Shown here in pieces: positions 17,446 through 26,412 of a stretch of DNA of 64,000 nucleotides (positions within the stretch are counted from its first letter, which is position 1; every line of letters starts with the position of its first letter). Where the stretch lies: the NCBI RefSeq assembly GCF_007004665.1, contig NZ_ML660055.1, positions 186,001 through 250,000 on the forward strand, given 5' to 3'. Under the pieces are notes generated by a model. It was given only the letters and a program-made list of their open reading frames with translations. It ran no database searches and was not told where the DNA came from. The DNA is from Denitrobaculum tricleocarpae (lineage in GTDB: Bacteria; Pseudomonadota; Alphaproteobacteria; Kiloniellales; Kiloniellaceae). Both the position numbers and the translations under genes were made by a program.

Positions 17446-18822
17446 ATGAAATGGCAATCTGCCGCTGCAATTACGATTTCCGTGCTCTCCTATCCGGCTG
17501 GCCCTCTGGCAGCTCAGACGCTGCCATCAGCAACCGTTCAGCCAAGTGATAAATCACTCACCACTGCCCAGGCGGCAAACCTATCGCTCGAGGCCAAACT
17601 GGCCCGTCTCGAACGCGCGTTACAGCAACAGCGCGAAGAGATCGACTATCTTAAAAATCAATTGCTCTCCCAAAGCAGGGGCGGCCGGTCACCAGCCTCG
17701 GACGTCCGACTCAATTACGGAACGACCGGCCTGACGGATTATGCGTTCGAGCCGCCCACCGACGCCCAAGGCAGTCAGCAAGACTGGCTCAGCGCCAAGA
17801 CCCGGGCATCGAATCCGCAACAGCAGCGACCGGTTCAAACCGCTCAACAAGACCAGCAGCAGCCCGTCGGGAAACCGCCCGAAACGCCCGAGCGAAAGGT
17901 TCCCGAGGTTCAGGCCATTCCGGAACTGGGGGGTGTCCTCACACCGGCAGGCAAGCTTATCGTCGAACCCTCGCTCCAGTATTCCCATTCGCAGGTCAAC
18001 CGCTTCACCTTTCTGGGCATCGAAATTCTGGACACCTTCCTGATCGGACTTCTGGAAGCCGAGGACACCGACCGGGATCTCTTCACCCCGGCGCTGACCG
18101 GGCGGCTGGGGATCACCGATCGTTTCGAGCTCGAACTGAAGGTCCCCTATGTGATCCGGAACGACCGCGTCAGCTTCGTCATCCCGCAGGTCGACCCCAA
18201 CGCGACCATCACACAGGAGCTGGACGGCAACGGGCTCGGCGACATCGAGGTGGCAGCTCATTACCAGATCAACAACGGCCTGAACGACTGGCCGATCTTC
18301 ATCGGCAACCTGCGCTACAAGTCGACCACCGGAACCGGACCCTTCGACGTCAGCCGCGATGCAAACGGCCTGGAGACCGAACTGCCGACCGGCTCGGGAT
18401 TTCATTCGGTGGAACCCAGTATTACAGCGCTCTATCCTTCTGATCCTGCTGTGTTTTTCGCAAACCTGGGATATCTTTACACGGTCGAGGACGATGTGGG
18501 CGAGAACTTCAACGATCAGAACATCGGCAACGTCGATCCCGGTGACGCCTACCGGGTCAGTTTCGGGATGGCTTATTCAATCAACGAACGCACCTCCTTC
18601 ACCCTGGGCTACAAGCACGACTTCATCGGGGAGACGGATACCGAGGTCAACGGCGTGACGCTCTCGAGCAATACCCTGGATGTCGGGTCGCTTCTTCTGG
18701 GCTACAGCTTCCAGTTCGACGAGAACCTGGCCGCAAATTTCAATCTGGAACTGGGCGTGACCGCGGACGCACCGGACGTGCTCATGACCTTCCGGATGCC
18801 ATTCCTGATCGACGTGTTTTAA
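17446..18822 (+). CDS. FapF-like outer-membrane transporter
   Basis: A 458-residue outer-membrane protein. Signal peptide to about 24 (PAGPLAAQ), a coiled coil at about 46-76 (LEAKLARLERALQQQREEI), a Gln/Pro-rich linker, then a beta-barrel from about 165 that starts PELGGVLTPAGKLIVEPSLQ and continues with SVNRFTF-like, TGRLGITDRFELELKVPYV, LPTGSGFHSVEPSITALYPS, ending in aromatic FLIDVF. Coiled coil plus trimer-type barrel is the architecture of FapF, the secretion channel for Fap amyloid subunits in Pseudomonas. ATG 17446 has GAGGGGGT just upstream. It is divergent from the regulator and Gly-rich operon, so I infer it exports those proteins. Confidence 0.82.
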   Translation: MKWQSAAAITISVLSYPAGPLAAQTLPSATVQPSDKSLTTAQAANLSLEAKLARLERALQQQREEIDYLKNQLLSQSRGGRSPASDVRLNYGTTGLTDYAFEPPTDAQGSQQDWLSAKTRASNPQQQRPVQTAQQDQQQPVGKPPETPERKVPEVQAIPELGGVLTPAGKLIVEPSLQYSHSQVNRFTFLGIEILDTFLIGLLEAEDTDRDLFTPALTGRLGITDRFELELKVPYVIRNDRVSFVIPQVDPNATITQELDGNGLGDIEVAAHYQINNGLNDWPIFIGNLRYKSTTGTGPFDVSRDANGLETELPTGSGFHSVEPSITALYPSDPAVFFANLGYLYTVEDDVGENFNDQNIGNVDPGDAYRVSFGMAYSINERTSFTLGYKHDFIGETDTEVNGVTLSSNTLDVGSLLLGYSFQFDENLAANFNLELGVTADAPDVLMTFRMPFLIDVF

Positions 18823-18867
18823 AGTTGAAGTGGCGACCGAGCGGCGGATCTCTCCGGGCTAAGCCTC

Positions 18868-19989
18868 TTAAGTCCGCTCGCTCTTGCGCTTGCGTTCGGA
18901 TTCGGACTTGAGCTGGCCGCAGGCCGCCAGAATGTCCTCGCCGCGCGTCGCCCGGACGGGTGCGGAGAGCTGCCCGTCGTTCAGGATCTTCGCGAAGCGG
19001 TGGATCGCATTGTTCGAGGAACACTCGAAGAAGGAGCCCGGCCAGGGATTGAAGGGAATCAAATTCACCTTTGCCGGAATGTCCTTCAGCAGTTTGATCA
19101 GCGCCCGTGCGTCCTCGGGCGAGTCGTTCACGCCCTTGAGCATCACGTATTCGAAGGTGATCCGCCGCGCGTTGTTGGTGCCGGGATAATCGCGGCAGGT
19201 CTGCAGCAACTCCTTGAGCGGATACTTCTTGTTGATCGGCATGATCTTGTCGCGGGTCTCGTCATCGACCGCATGCAGCGAAACCGCGAGATTGACCCCC
19301 AGCTCCCGCCCGCAGCGTTCCATCTCTGGAACCACACCGGAGGTCGAGAGCGTGATCTTGCGCTTCGATATGGCGACGCCCTCGCCATCCATGGCGATCT
19401 TAAGAGCGGTCGCGACATTGTCGTAGTTATAAAGCGGCTCGCCCATGCCCATCATCACCACATTGGTGATTTTGCGGTCCAAGCGGGTGCTCGGCCACTC
19501 GTCCAAGGCGTCACGCGCCAGCATGATCTGACTGATGATTTCCGCCGGGGAGAGGTTACGGACCAGCCGCTGCGTGCCCGTGTGGCAGAATTTACAGGTC
19601 AGGGTACAGCCGACCTGGCTGGAAACGCAGAGCGTGCCGCGGTCTTCCTCGGGGATGTAGACCGTCTCGACTTCCTGACCGTCGGCGAAGCGCAGCAGCC
19701 ATTTCCGGGTCCCGTCCGCGGAGGTCAGGTCCTGAACCACGTCGGGCCGGCGAACCACAAAGCTCTCTGCAAGCCGGGCACGGAAAGCCTTGCTCAACGA
19801 GCTCATCTCGGCGAAGTCGGTGATGCCTTTGCTGTAGATCCAGTGCCAGAGCTGGCGGGCGCGAAAGGCCGGCTCGCCAAGGGCCGTGATCTCAGCCTCA
19901 AGCGCCTCGCGGGAGAGCCCCACAAGGTTCTTGAACTCCGCCGAATCGCTCGGCGGCGCAAACAGCTCAGCGTGCGCGGTTCCAGCCAT
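18868..19989 (-). CDS. rlmN: Dual-specificity 23S rRNA/tRNA adenine-C2 methyltransferase RlmN
   Basis: Radical-SAM enzyme methylating A2503 of 23S rRNA and A37 of some tRNAs. The 373 residues include the [4Fe-4S] motif CTLTCKFC (Cys128, 132, 135), the GEPL motif in [13 protein letters not shown], and the family ending [10 protein letters not shown] with a downstream Cys (FFECSSN) that can serve as the methylated cysteine. Length is usual. It is convergent with the FapF-like gene (45-base gap) and is followed upstream on the same strand by an IalB-family gene. Confidence 0.95.
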   Translation of the reverse strand: MAGTAHAELFAPPSDSAEFKNLVGLSREALEAEITALGEPAFRARQLWHWIYSKGITDFAEMSSLSKAFRARLAESFVVRRPDVVQDLTSADGTRKWLLRFADGQEVETVYIPEEDRGTLCVSSQVGCTLTCKFCHTGTQRLVRNLSPAEIISQIMLARDALDEWPSTRLDRKITNVVMMGMGEPLYNYDNVATALKIAMDGEGVAISKRKITLSTSGVVPEMERCGRELGVNLAVSLHAVDDETRDKIMPINKKYPLKELLQTCRDYPGTNNARRITFEYVMLKGVNDSPEDARALIKLLKDIPAKVNLIPFNPWPGSFFECSSNNAIHRFAKILNDGQLSAPVRATRGEDILAACGQLKSESERKRKSERT

Positions 19990-20070
19990 AGCCGTTAGAT
20001 ACGCGCGCGGACCGTCAAACGCAAGCCATCCCGGTAGCCTTTCACGCGATGGGGCCCGCCGGGAAGATGG

Positions 20071-20604
20071 TTAATTGACACCGCAGCTTGCGGAGATTGC
20101 GCGGTAGGCAGCCGTAAAGCCCTTGAGTGAATAGGTATCGGTCGTGAGCGTTCCGCGGGAAGACGTGCCTTTGACCAGCATGGTCGAGCCACGGATCATC
20201 GCCTGGACCATTGTCTTGTCCAGATTGTGGTCCGGTGCCCAGGCACCGTCATTCTGGGTGAAGAACTCCTCGGTCCGGTCCCCGATCGTCACCGTCGCCG
20301 GGCTGCCTTTTTTGAATTGATAGCCTGCAACGAAACTGACCTCGTCACGCCGGGACTCGGCAGGCCGGTGGGTCACGAGGGCATAGATGTCGCCCCGTTT
20401 CGAGTAATCGCCGGCCGACTTGCTCGGCACGGACGCCATGTAACATGCCGGTTTACCGTCTTCCATGAAGCGGTAGGCGCTCCAGGACCCGAAATCTCCC
20501 AGGCGTTCGATTCCCTGGGCCGATGCAGAAGTGCCCAGTGTGAAAAAGAGCGGCAACGCCAGAACCCCGGCCATTGTCGCCCGCATCAATGCAAATGAAG
20601 TCAT
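20071..20604 (-). CDS. Invasion-associated locus B (IalB) family protein
   Basis: Secreted protein of 177 residues with a signal peptide (MAGVLALPLFFTLGTSASAQ). The mature part has the IalB layout: FGSWSAYRFMEDGKPACYM, then DEVSFVAGYQFKKGSPATVTIGD, MIRGSTMLVKGTSSRGTLTTDTYSLKGFTAAY and a final CGVN, the two cysteines likely forming a disulphide. Despite the name, the family is common in free-living alphaproteobacteria and its biochemical role is unclear. ATG 20604 has AAGGGT upstream. It is divergent from the RpoE-like sigma gene. Confidence 0.85.
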   Translation of the reverse strand: MTSFALMRATMAGVLALPLFFTLGTSASAQGIERLGDFGSWSAYRFMEDGKPACYMASVPSKSAGDYSKRGDIYALVTHRPAESRRDEVSFVAGYQFKKGSPATVTIGDRTEEFFTQNDGAWAPDHNLDKTMVQAMIRGSTMLVKGTSSRGTLTTDTYSLKGFTAAYRAISASCGVN

Positions 20605-20722
20605 ACCCTTATTATAGAGAGCACTTTTCCGTTCGCTACCCCCTGATAACAGGATTTTTTGCTTCCCAAGGGCATATCTGGGATTACATGCCAAAAAAAA
20701 CCGTGGCGAGGACCGTCAAACC

Positions 20723-20750
20723 TGATCCAAGCCTCCCGGCGCGCCGTATA
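20723..20750 (+). promoter_or_regulatory. RpoE-type (ECF11) promoter for the sigma/anti-sigma operon
   Basis: TGATCC at 20723-20728, then exactly 18 bases, then TATA at 20747-20750. This matches the promoter pattern reported for the singlet-oxygen RpoE of Rhodobacter (TGATCC with an 18-19 base spacer and a TA-rich -10). It lies directly upstream of the sigma gene, so autoregulation is expected. Confidence 0.65.
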
Positions 20751-20872
20751 GCCTCCTGTAGTGCAGCAATGAAGTGGAAATCTGTGTGGATAATGCTGTC
20801 GCGCAACAGGATGTAAACGCAGAGGTGGCAAGATCTCTTGCCGCCATCGCGTTTATCGCGTCTGATAACGCA

Positions 20873-21469
20873 ATGACGCAGGAACCGGTAGCAAGAGAAC
20901 CGAAGCGGCAGGACCCGCTAACACCGCCTGAGCTGGTGGCGCTGGTCCATGAAATCGCAGAGCGGCGCTGCAAAGAGTCGTTCCAGGAGCTGTTTGGCTT
21001 TTTTGCACCCCGCGTGAAGGCTTATCTGATGCGGCTTGGCTCGGACATGCATCAGGCGGAAGAACTGGTTCAAGAGGCCATGATCATGGTCTGGCGCAAA
21101 GCCGCCAGTTTCGACCCGGCGCAGGCAGCCGTAAGCACATGGGTGTTTACGATTGCGCGAAATAAACGAATCGATGCAATCCGGCGCGAGAAGCGCCCGG
21201 AGATCGATCTGGAAGACCCGGCGCTCGTTCCGCAGCCAGAAGCACTCGCGGACGGGATCGTAGAACAACAGCAGCACGCGAGACGGCTGAAGGACGCAAT
21301 CAGCCGCCTCTCTGCGGAGCAGGCAGAGTTGATCAAGATGGCATATTTTGCTGATAAGGCGCATGGCGCCATTGCTGAAGAAACCGGCCTGCCGCTTGGG
21401 ACTGTCAAATCCCGGTTGCGCCTGGCGCTCGGACACCTTCGCAAAGAACTCAAGGAGGAGTCCCTATGA
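20873..21469 (+). CDS. rpoE: ECF sigma factor, RpoE/ECF11 type
   Basis: Extracytoplasmic-function sigma factor, about 198 residues from ATG 20873, with region 2 (SFQELFGFFAPRVKAYLMRLG, then EELVQEAMIMVWRKAASFDP and STWVFTIARNKRIDAIRR) and region 4 (EQAELIKMAYFADKAHGAIAEE, TGLPLGTVKSRLRLALGHLR). Regions match the ChrR-partnered group that answers singlet oxygen and organic peroxides. An in-frame GTG at 20774 would add 33 residues; the shorter form fits family length better, but neither start has a strong ribosome site. It overlaps the ChrR gene by 4 bases (ATGA) and has its own consensus promoter. Confidence 0.88.
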   Translation: MTQEPVAREPKRQDPLTPPELVALVHEIAERRCKESFQELFGFFAPRVKAYLMRLGSDMHQAEELVQEAMIMVWRKAASFDPAQAAVSTWVFTIARNKRIDAIRREKRPEIDLEDPALVPQPEALADGIVEQQQHARRLKDAISRLSAEQAELIKMAYFADKAHGAIAEETGLPLGTVKSRLRLALGHLRKELKEESL

Positions 21470-22188
21470 CTTCGGCCTCACCTCATGGTCACGGCGGCGC
21501 CATGCGTTCGCTGCCGGCCAATCACGTAACCGACGAGCTGCTCGCGGCCTACGCGGCAGGCACGTTGTCGGAAGCGGAGTCGCTGATTGTGGCGACCCAT
21601 TCGGCCTTTTGTCCTATCTGCAGAGACGCGATTGCCGCGTTCGAAGCGGTTGGCGCAAGCCTTCTCGATGAGATAGAGCCCGAAGCGTTGAGCGCGGGGT
21701 CCCTGGAGTCCGTGATGGCGAAACTCGACGACTTGGAGGATCTGCCCGACAACGTGGTGCGGCACCCAAGCGCAAAAACTGCGGCAGCCGGTTCGGACCA
21801 GGGTTTTGTGCTGCCTGAGCCGCTGCGCAGTTACGTTGGCGGAGACCTCAATGACGTGGTATGGCGCCCCGTGATACGCGGTCTCGAGGAGGCTGAACTC
21901 TCTGTCTCCGGGCCTGAGTTCAACGTCCGGCTGATCCGGGTCGCCGCTGGCGCCGCCATGCCGCAGCACAGCCACCACGGCTCGGAGTACACTTTGCTCC
22001 TGACCGGTGCCTACCGGGATAGCTCCGGCCGCTACGCGCGCGGTGATTTTCAGATGGCCGACGGCGATGTTGATCACCAACCGACCGCGGAACCCGGCGA
22101 GCCCTGCGTCTGCCTGATTGTGACCGATGCGCCGATAAAGCTGACCGGACCGGTTGGGCGCCTGCTGAACCCTTTCATCCGCTATTGA
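21466..22188 (+). CDS. chrR: ChrR-type zinc-binding anti-sigma factor
   Basis: A 240-residue anti-sigma factor. The N-terminal anti-sigma domain has the zinc motif H-x3-C-x2-C (HSAFCPIC at about 45-52) plus an upstream His (NHVTDELLAAYAAG). A C-terminal cupin domain (about 120-230) has the metal-type motif PQHSHHGSEYTLLLTGAYRD and a later DHQPTAEPGEPCVC. In Rhodobacter ChrR the zinc domain binds RpoE and the cupin senses singlet oxygen. Start ATG 21466 with AGGAGGAG upstream, overlapping the sigma stop, so the pair is co-translated. Confidence 0.92.
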   Translation: MTSASPHGHGGAMRSLPANHVTDELLAAYAAGTLSEAESLIVATHSAFCPICRDAIAAFEAVGASLLDEIEPEALSAGSLESVMAKLDDLEDLPDNVVRHPSAKTAAAGSDQGFVLPEPLRSYVGGDLNDVVWRPVIRGLEEAELSVSGPEFNVRLIRVAAGAAMPQHSHHGSEYTLLLTGAYRDSSGRYARGDFQMADGDVDHQPTAEPGEPCVCLIVTDAPIKLTGPVGRLLNPFIRY

Positions 22189-22239
22189 TTTGAGGCCGGT
22201 TCAACCGGCGGATCAGGTGCGATCCTTGCAGCGGCGACG

Positions 22240-22854
22240 TCAGTCGTCGCTGCATTCGGTGTCACTGCGTTCGGCTTGCCCACTCCCGCCGCTTTGCGCT
22301 TGCTGAGCTTGTTCCGCAGCCTCGCGCCGCTTCTTGCGCAGCACCTGCCCTCCCTGAACATGTTCCGGCAAGGGTTCCGGTGCCGCGCGTGAATGGACCG
22401 GGCGGGCCGGGAAACGGCCGTAGCTGATCAGGCGGTCATACATCAGGATCGCCCCGGCGGTTCCGACGTTGACGCAAAACTTCATGGGGATCTTGACGAT
22501 GTGGTCGCAGGCTTCCTGAAGCTCAGGCGACAGACTGCCGCGTTCCGGACCCAGGACATAAGCCGCGGCTGCCGGATGCCGGAAGCTCGGCAAAGCAATG
22601 GCCTCGTCGGTCAGCTCCACACCCACCAGCGAACACCCGCGCGGCAGCATCAATTCATCAACAGAATCATAAGTGTAGAGCGGCATGGTCTTGGCCGCGT
22701 CCGAGGTGTCGGCGTTCTTCACCTGCCGGGCATTGAAGACCGGGGCGATGGTGAAAAAGAAGCTTCCGCCAAACGAATGCGTCGAGCGGATCAGATTGCC
22801 GAGGTTCATCGGCTTGCTGATTCCTTCGACGCCTATTCCAAAATATCCGCGCAT
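22240..22854 (-). CDS. TrmH/SpoU family RNA methyltransferase
   Basis: SAM-dependent RNA methyltransferase of the knotted SPOUT class, 204 residues. Motif 1 appears as EGISKPMNLGNLIRSTHSFGG, motif 2 as AYVLGPERGSLSPE and motif 3 as IPMKFCVNVGTAGAILMYDRL, with the catalytic-type Arg and Asn in place. The C-terminal 45 residues are a low-complexity Gln/Ser/Arg-rich tail. I chose ATG 22854 (MRGYFGIG); the frame is open to 22902 without added homology. The exact RNA target is not clear. Convergent with chrR. Confidence 0.85.
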   Translation of the reverse strand: MRGYFGIGVEGISKPMNLGNLIRSTHSFGGSFFFTIAPVFNARQVKNADTSDAAKTMPLYTYDSVDELMLPRGCSLVGVELTDEAIALPSFRHPAAAAYVLGPERGSLSPELQEACDHIVKIPMKFCVNVGTAGAILMYDRLISYGRFPARPVHSRAAPEPLPEHVQGGQVLRKKRREAAEQAQQAQSGGSGQAERSDTECSDD

Positions 22855-22995
22855 AATGCGAAAACTTGCATGCCCGGCGGCTGCAAGGCAAGTTGCTTTC
22901 ATCCGGAACCGGAGAGAGACGGCAGCTTTCGACTGCGCCCCTGGTTCAGGGTTCCCAACTGTAAGCGCGGCAAAGAGTAAATTAAGAATATTCCT

Positions 22996-24069
22996 ATGAC
23001 AGAAAGTGCTGAATTGACGCTCTCAAGCCTGAGCAGCGCGCAAAAAGAAGCCGCACAGAACGTGGTGAGTCCCATCACGGTCGAGGTGACCCGCGGGTCC
23101 ATGGTCGAGAGCCTGCACCGTGTCTCCCTGGCCGTGGTGGATGCGGGGGGCCGTGTGGTTCTCTCCTCCGGCGCTTTCGAGCGCGTGGTTTACGGCCGCT
23201 CCGCAATCAAGCCCCTGCAGGCCATTCCGCTGGTGGAGTCAGGAGCCGCGGAAGCGCATGGTTTGAGCGCCGCCGAGATTGCGATCGCCTGCGCCAGCCA
23301 CGACGGCGAAGCGCGGCACGTGGAGACGGTTCTGGCCTGGCTGCCGCGCATCGGCTGTGACGTCTCAGACCTGGAGTGCGGCGCACACCTGCCCTACCAC
23401 GAAGCCTCGATGATTGCCCTGCTGCGCAGTGGCGCCGAGCCGACCGCCGCACACAACAACTGTTCAGGCAAGCATTCGGGTTTTCTGACCCTCGCCAAAC
23501 ATATGGGTGTCGAGACCAAGGGCTACATCAAGTATGAGCATCCGGTCCAACAGCGGATCCTGGGCGTTCTGGAGAGCATGTGCGGTCTTGATCTCGGTGA
23601 CGCACCCCGGGGGATCGACGGCTGCGGCATTCCGGTGATCGGTATTCCCCTGGGGAACATCGCCCTGGGCATGGCCCGCATGGCCGACCCCTCCGACCAG
23701 CCGGAAGCAAGGCAGGTCGCCAGCAAGACCATCCTGGATGCCATGGCTGCGGAACCTTTCATGGTTGCCGGCAGCACGCGTTTCTGTACCCGCATCATGG
23801 AAGCAACCGGCGGGCGGGCGCTGGTCAAGACCGGCGCCGAGGGTGTTTACTGCGGTGCGATCCCTGAGCTTGGACTGGGTTTCGCGTTGAAGGTCGACGA
23901 CGGGGCCTCCCGCGCCGCTGAGGTGGCCACCGGGCAGGTCCTCTGTAAACTGGGCATCATCAGCGACACCCATGCAAAAAGCCTGGCCGATCTGATCGAA
24001 CCGCCCCTGTTCAACCGTGCGGGCACGAGAACCGGCCAGGTCCGGCCCGCGAAGGAACTGCCTTTCTGA
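22996..24069 (+). CDS. L-asparaginase, Rhizobium etli (AnsA/ReAII) type
   Basis: Deamidates asparagine to aspartate and ammonia. The 357-residue protein belongs to the asparaginase II family unrelated to E. coli AnsA/B. Visible signatures are YGRSAIKPLQAIPL with the Ser-x-x-Lys pair, CASHDGEARHVETVLAWL, and NNCSGKHSGFL, then DGCGIPV and ALVKTGAEGVY. The zinc-binding Cys/Lys region (about 135-190) looks intact. Only 70 bases separate it from the downstream quinone-reductase gene, so they may be co-transcribed. Confidence 0.9.
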   Translation: MTESAELTLSSLSSAQKEAAQNVVSPITVEVTRGSMVESLHRVSLAVVDAGGRVVLSSGAFERVVYGRSAIKPLQAIPLVESGAAEAHGLSAAEIAIACASHDGEARHVETVLAWLPRIGCDVSDLECGAHLPYHEASMIALLRSGAEPTAAHNNCSGKHSGFLTLAKHMGVETKGYIKYEHPVQQRILGVLESMCGLDLGDAPRGIDGCGIPVIGIPLGNIALGMARMADPSDQPEARQVASKTILDAMAAEPFMVAGSTRFCTRIMEATGGRALVKTGAEGVYCGAIPELGLGFALKVDDGASRAAEVATGQVLCKLGIISDTHAKSLADLIEPPLFNRAGTRTGQVRPAKELPF

Positions 24070-24139
24070 TCATTCCGTTCCACATATACTTGCGCCTGCG
24101 GCGTCAGGCCGAATTCTGATTTCCGGAGACCTTCAAACC

Positions 24140-25138
24140 ATGCGTGCTGTCCTCTGTCATCAATACGGCCCCGCCGAGGATCTTGTGATAGGCGAGGCAG
24201 ATTTGCCCGAGCTCGGCCCCGATGAAGTCCGGGTCGCCCTGCATGCCGCGGGCGTGAATTTCGCCGACACGCTGATGATCGTCGGCAAGTATCAGGAAAA
24301 ACGCCCCTTCCCCTTCAGCCCGGGCCTCGAGGGCGCCGGTGTCGTGGAAGCGGTCGGTTCGGACGTTGCCGGACCGGAAGCCGGTGGGGTCGCGGTGGGC
24401 CAGCGGGTTCTTTGCCTGAGCGATCACGGCGCCTTCGCGGACACCGCCATCGTGAAGGCGAGCGACGTTCATCCCATCCCCGATTCCATGGACTTCATCA
24501 CGGCCGCCGGGTTTCCGATCACCTACGGCACGGCGCACGGCGCGCTGACCTGGCAGGCCCGTATGCGCAAAGGCGAGACCCTGCTGGTGCATGGTGCCGC
24601 AGGTGGCGTTGGATTGGCCACGGTCGAAGTCGGCAAGGCGCTGGGCGCGACCGTCATTGCGACAGCCGGTGGCGCGGAGAAGCTGGAAGTGGCGCGCAAA
24701 CACGGCGCCGATCATCTGATCGACTACCGAAAGGAAGACATCCGCGAGCGGGTCAAGGAGATCACCGGAGGCCGCGGTGCCGACGTGGTCTTCGACCCTG
24801 TGGGCGGCGATGTTTTCGATGCCACCCTGCGCTGCACCGCCTGGTCCGGCCGTATCGTGGTGATCGGTTTCGCCGGCGGACGGGTTCCGCAGATTCCCGC
24901 CAACCTGCTGCTGGTGAAGAACATCGCGGCCCTAGGCTTCTACTGGGGCTCCTACCGTAAGCACGCGCCTGCCCTGGTGCGGGAAGAGTTTAACGAACTG
25001 ATGCACTGGTACGAAACCGGCAAGCTCTCGCCGCTGGTCTCTCATCACTACGACCTGGCGGAGACGGCGACTGCCCTGGAGCTTCTGACCAGCCGCAAGT
25101 CGACCGGCAAGGTCGTTCTGACCACTGGCCGGAGCTGA
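24140..25138 (+). CDS. NADPH:quinone oxidoreductase family protein
   Basis: Zinc-independent MDR-superfamily reductase, 332 residues. N-terminal GroES-like domain (MRAVLCHQYGPAEDLVIGEA to about 125), then a Rossmann domain with VHGAAGGVGLATVEVGKALGA (about 148-170) and FDPVGGDVFDATLRC. The residues that bind zinc in alcohol dehydrogenases are absent. Likely reduces quinones or enones with NADPH. ATG 24140 was preferred to upstream in-frame starts inside the preceding gene; GGAGA lies about 11 bases upstream. Confidence 0.9.
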   Translation: MRAVLCHQYGPAEDLVIGEADLPELGPDEVRVALHAAGVNFADTLMIVGKYQEKRPFPFSPGLEGAGVVEAVGSDVAGPEAGGVAVGQRVLCLSDHGAFADTAIVKASDVHPIPDSMDFITAAGFPITYGTAHGALTWQARMRKGETLLVHGAAGGVGLATVEVGKALGATVIATAGGAEKLEVARKHGADHLIDYRKEDIRERVKEITGGRGADVVFDPVGGDVFDATLRCTAWSGRIVVIGFAGGRVPQIPANLLLVKNIAALGFYWGSYRKHAPALVREEFNELMHWYETGKLSPLVSHHYDLAETATALELLTSRKSTGKVVLTTGRS

Positions 25139-25161
25139 ACGACGCAACCTGAAAGACGATC

Positions 25162-26385
25162 ATGTCCGACTCCGTTCAGGATCAATATGAGGCCTATCCC
25201 TACCCGAGCCGGGATCCGCGCGACGAACACAAGCGCCTGATCACCGGCTCGCCGAGCAATCTGGACGAACTGAATCATTACCTCTTCGCCGGACGGCGCG
25301 ACTTTGCCAAACCTTTCAGGGCGCTGGTCGCTGGCGGCGGTACCGGCGACGCGACGATCATGCTGGCACAACAGCTCGCTGACCGTTGCCCGGAAGGCGA
25401 GGTCGTGTACCTCGACCTCTCAACGGCATCACGGGCGGTTGCCGAGGCGCGGGCCGCAGAGCGCGGCCTGAGCAACATCACTTTCCACAGCGGCTCGTTG
25501 CTCGATCTGCCGGAGATGGGGCTGGAGGCCTTCGACTACATCGACTGCTGCGGCGTGCTGCACCACCTGAAGCAGCCGGAAGACGGCCTGGACGCCTTGA
25601 AAACGGTCCTCAAGCAAGACGGGGGCATGGGCTTGATGGTCTACGCCACTCACGGACGCACGGGTCTCTATCCCACCCAGGATATGCTGAGAGCGCTGGG
25701 GAACGACTTGCCCCTGGAGACACGTATTGAACAGGTGCGGCGCCTGTTGGAGGCCCTACCACCGACCAACTGGCTGCGCCGCAATCCCTTCCTGGGCGAT
25801 CACAAACGCAGCGACGCCGAGTTGGTCGATCTGCTGCTGCACAGTCAGGACCGGGCTTACAGCGTTGAGGAGGTGGGCGAATTCGTCGCTTCGGCAGGTC
25901 TCAATCTCGTGAGCTTTATCGAACCCGCGCGCTATCGCCCGGAGAGCTATCTGAAAGATCCGAAACTTCTCACCCAGCTCCGGGACAAGAGCGATCTGGG
26001 ACGCGCCGGTTTCGCGGAAAAACTGGCCGGCAACATCAAGACCCATGTCTTTTACGTCAGCCGCAAAGATGACTGCCAGGCACAACCCGAACCCCACGGC
26101 GCGGCAATACCCTTCCTCTGCCGTCTCGAGAACCATGTCCTTGCGGCGTCTCTGCGCAAGAACCCGGTTTTGAGCGTCACCTTCGATGGCCTGCCGTTGC
26201 GCTTCAACCTGCCCCGGCTTGCCGCCGCCATGGTCGAGCGGATCGACGGCAAGACCACAGTCGCGGAGATTTACGCCAGTCTCGCGGAACTCGATCCCCA
26301 CCTCGAGCGCGCCACCTTCGACCAGCAGTTTGCCCAGACCTACGAAGTCCTGAACGGGGTCAACCATCTACTGCTCAGGGCATAA
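25162..26385 (+). CDS. Class I SAM-dependent methyltransferase with extra C-terminal domain
   Basis: A 407-residue protein. It begins with a QYEAYPYPSRDPR motif typical of one methyltransferase subfamily, followed by the SAM-binding fold: ALVAGGGTGDATIMLAQQL (about 55-72), VVYLDLSTASRAVAEARA and FDYIDCCGVLHHLKQPEDGL. Residues from about 330 form a separate region, SVTFDGLPLRFNLPRLAAAM and TTVAEIYASL, which looks like a winged-helix or PqqD-like domain. The substrate is unknown. It starts 23 bases after the quinone-reductase gene and is followed at once by a phosphatase-like gene. Confidence 0.82.
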   Translation: MSDSVQDQYEAYPYPSRDPRDEHKRLITGSPSNLDELNHYLFAGRRDFAKPFRALVAGGGTGDATIMLAQQLADRCPEGEVVYLDLSTASRAVAEARAAERGLSNITFHSGSLLDLPEMGLEAFDYIDCCGVLHHLKQPEDGLDALKTVLKQDGGMGLMVYATHGRTGLYPTQDMLRALGNDLPLETRIEQVRRLLEALPPTNWLRRNPFLGDHKRSDAELVDLLLHSQDRAYSVEEVGEFVASAGLNLVSFIEPARYRPESYLKDPKLLTQLRDKSDLGRAGFAEKLAGNIKTHVFYVSRKDDCQAQPEPHGAAIPFLCRLENHVLAASLRKNPVLSVTFDGLPLRFNLPRLAAAMVERIDGKTTVAEIYASLAELDPHLERATFDQQFAQTYEVLNGVNHLLLRA

Positions 26386-26412
26386 ACCTGGTCAGCACCC
26401 ATGGAGTGCCGC

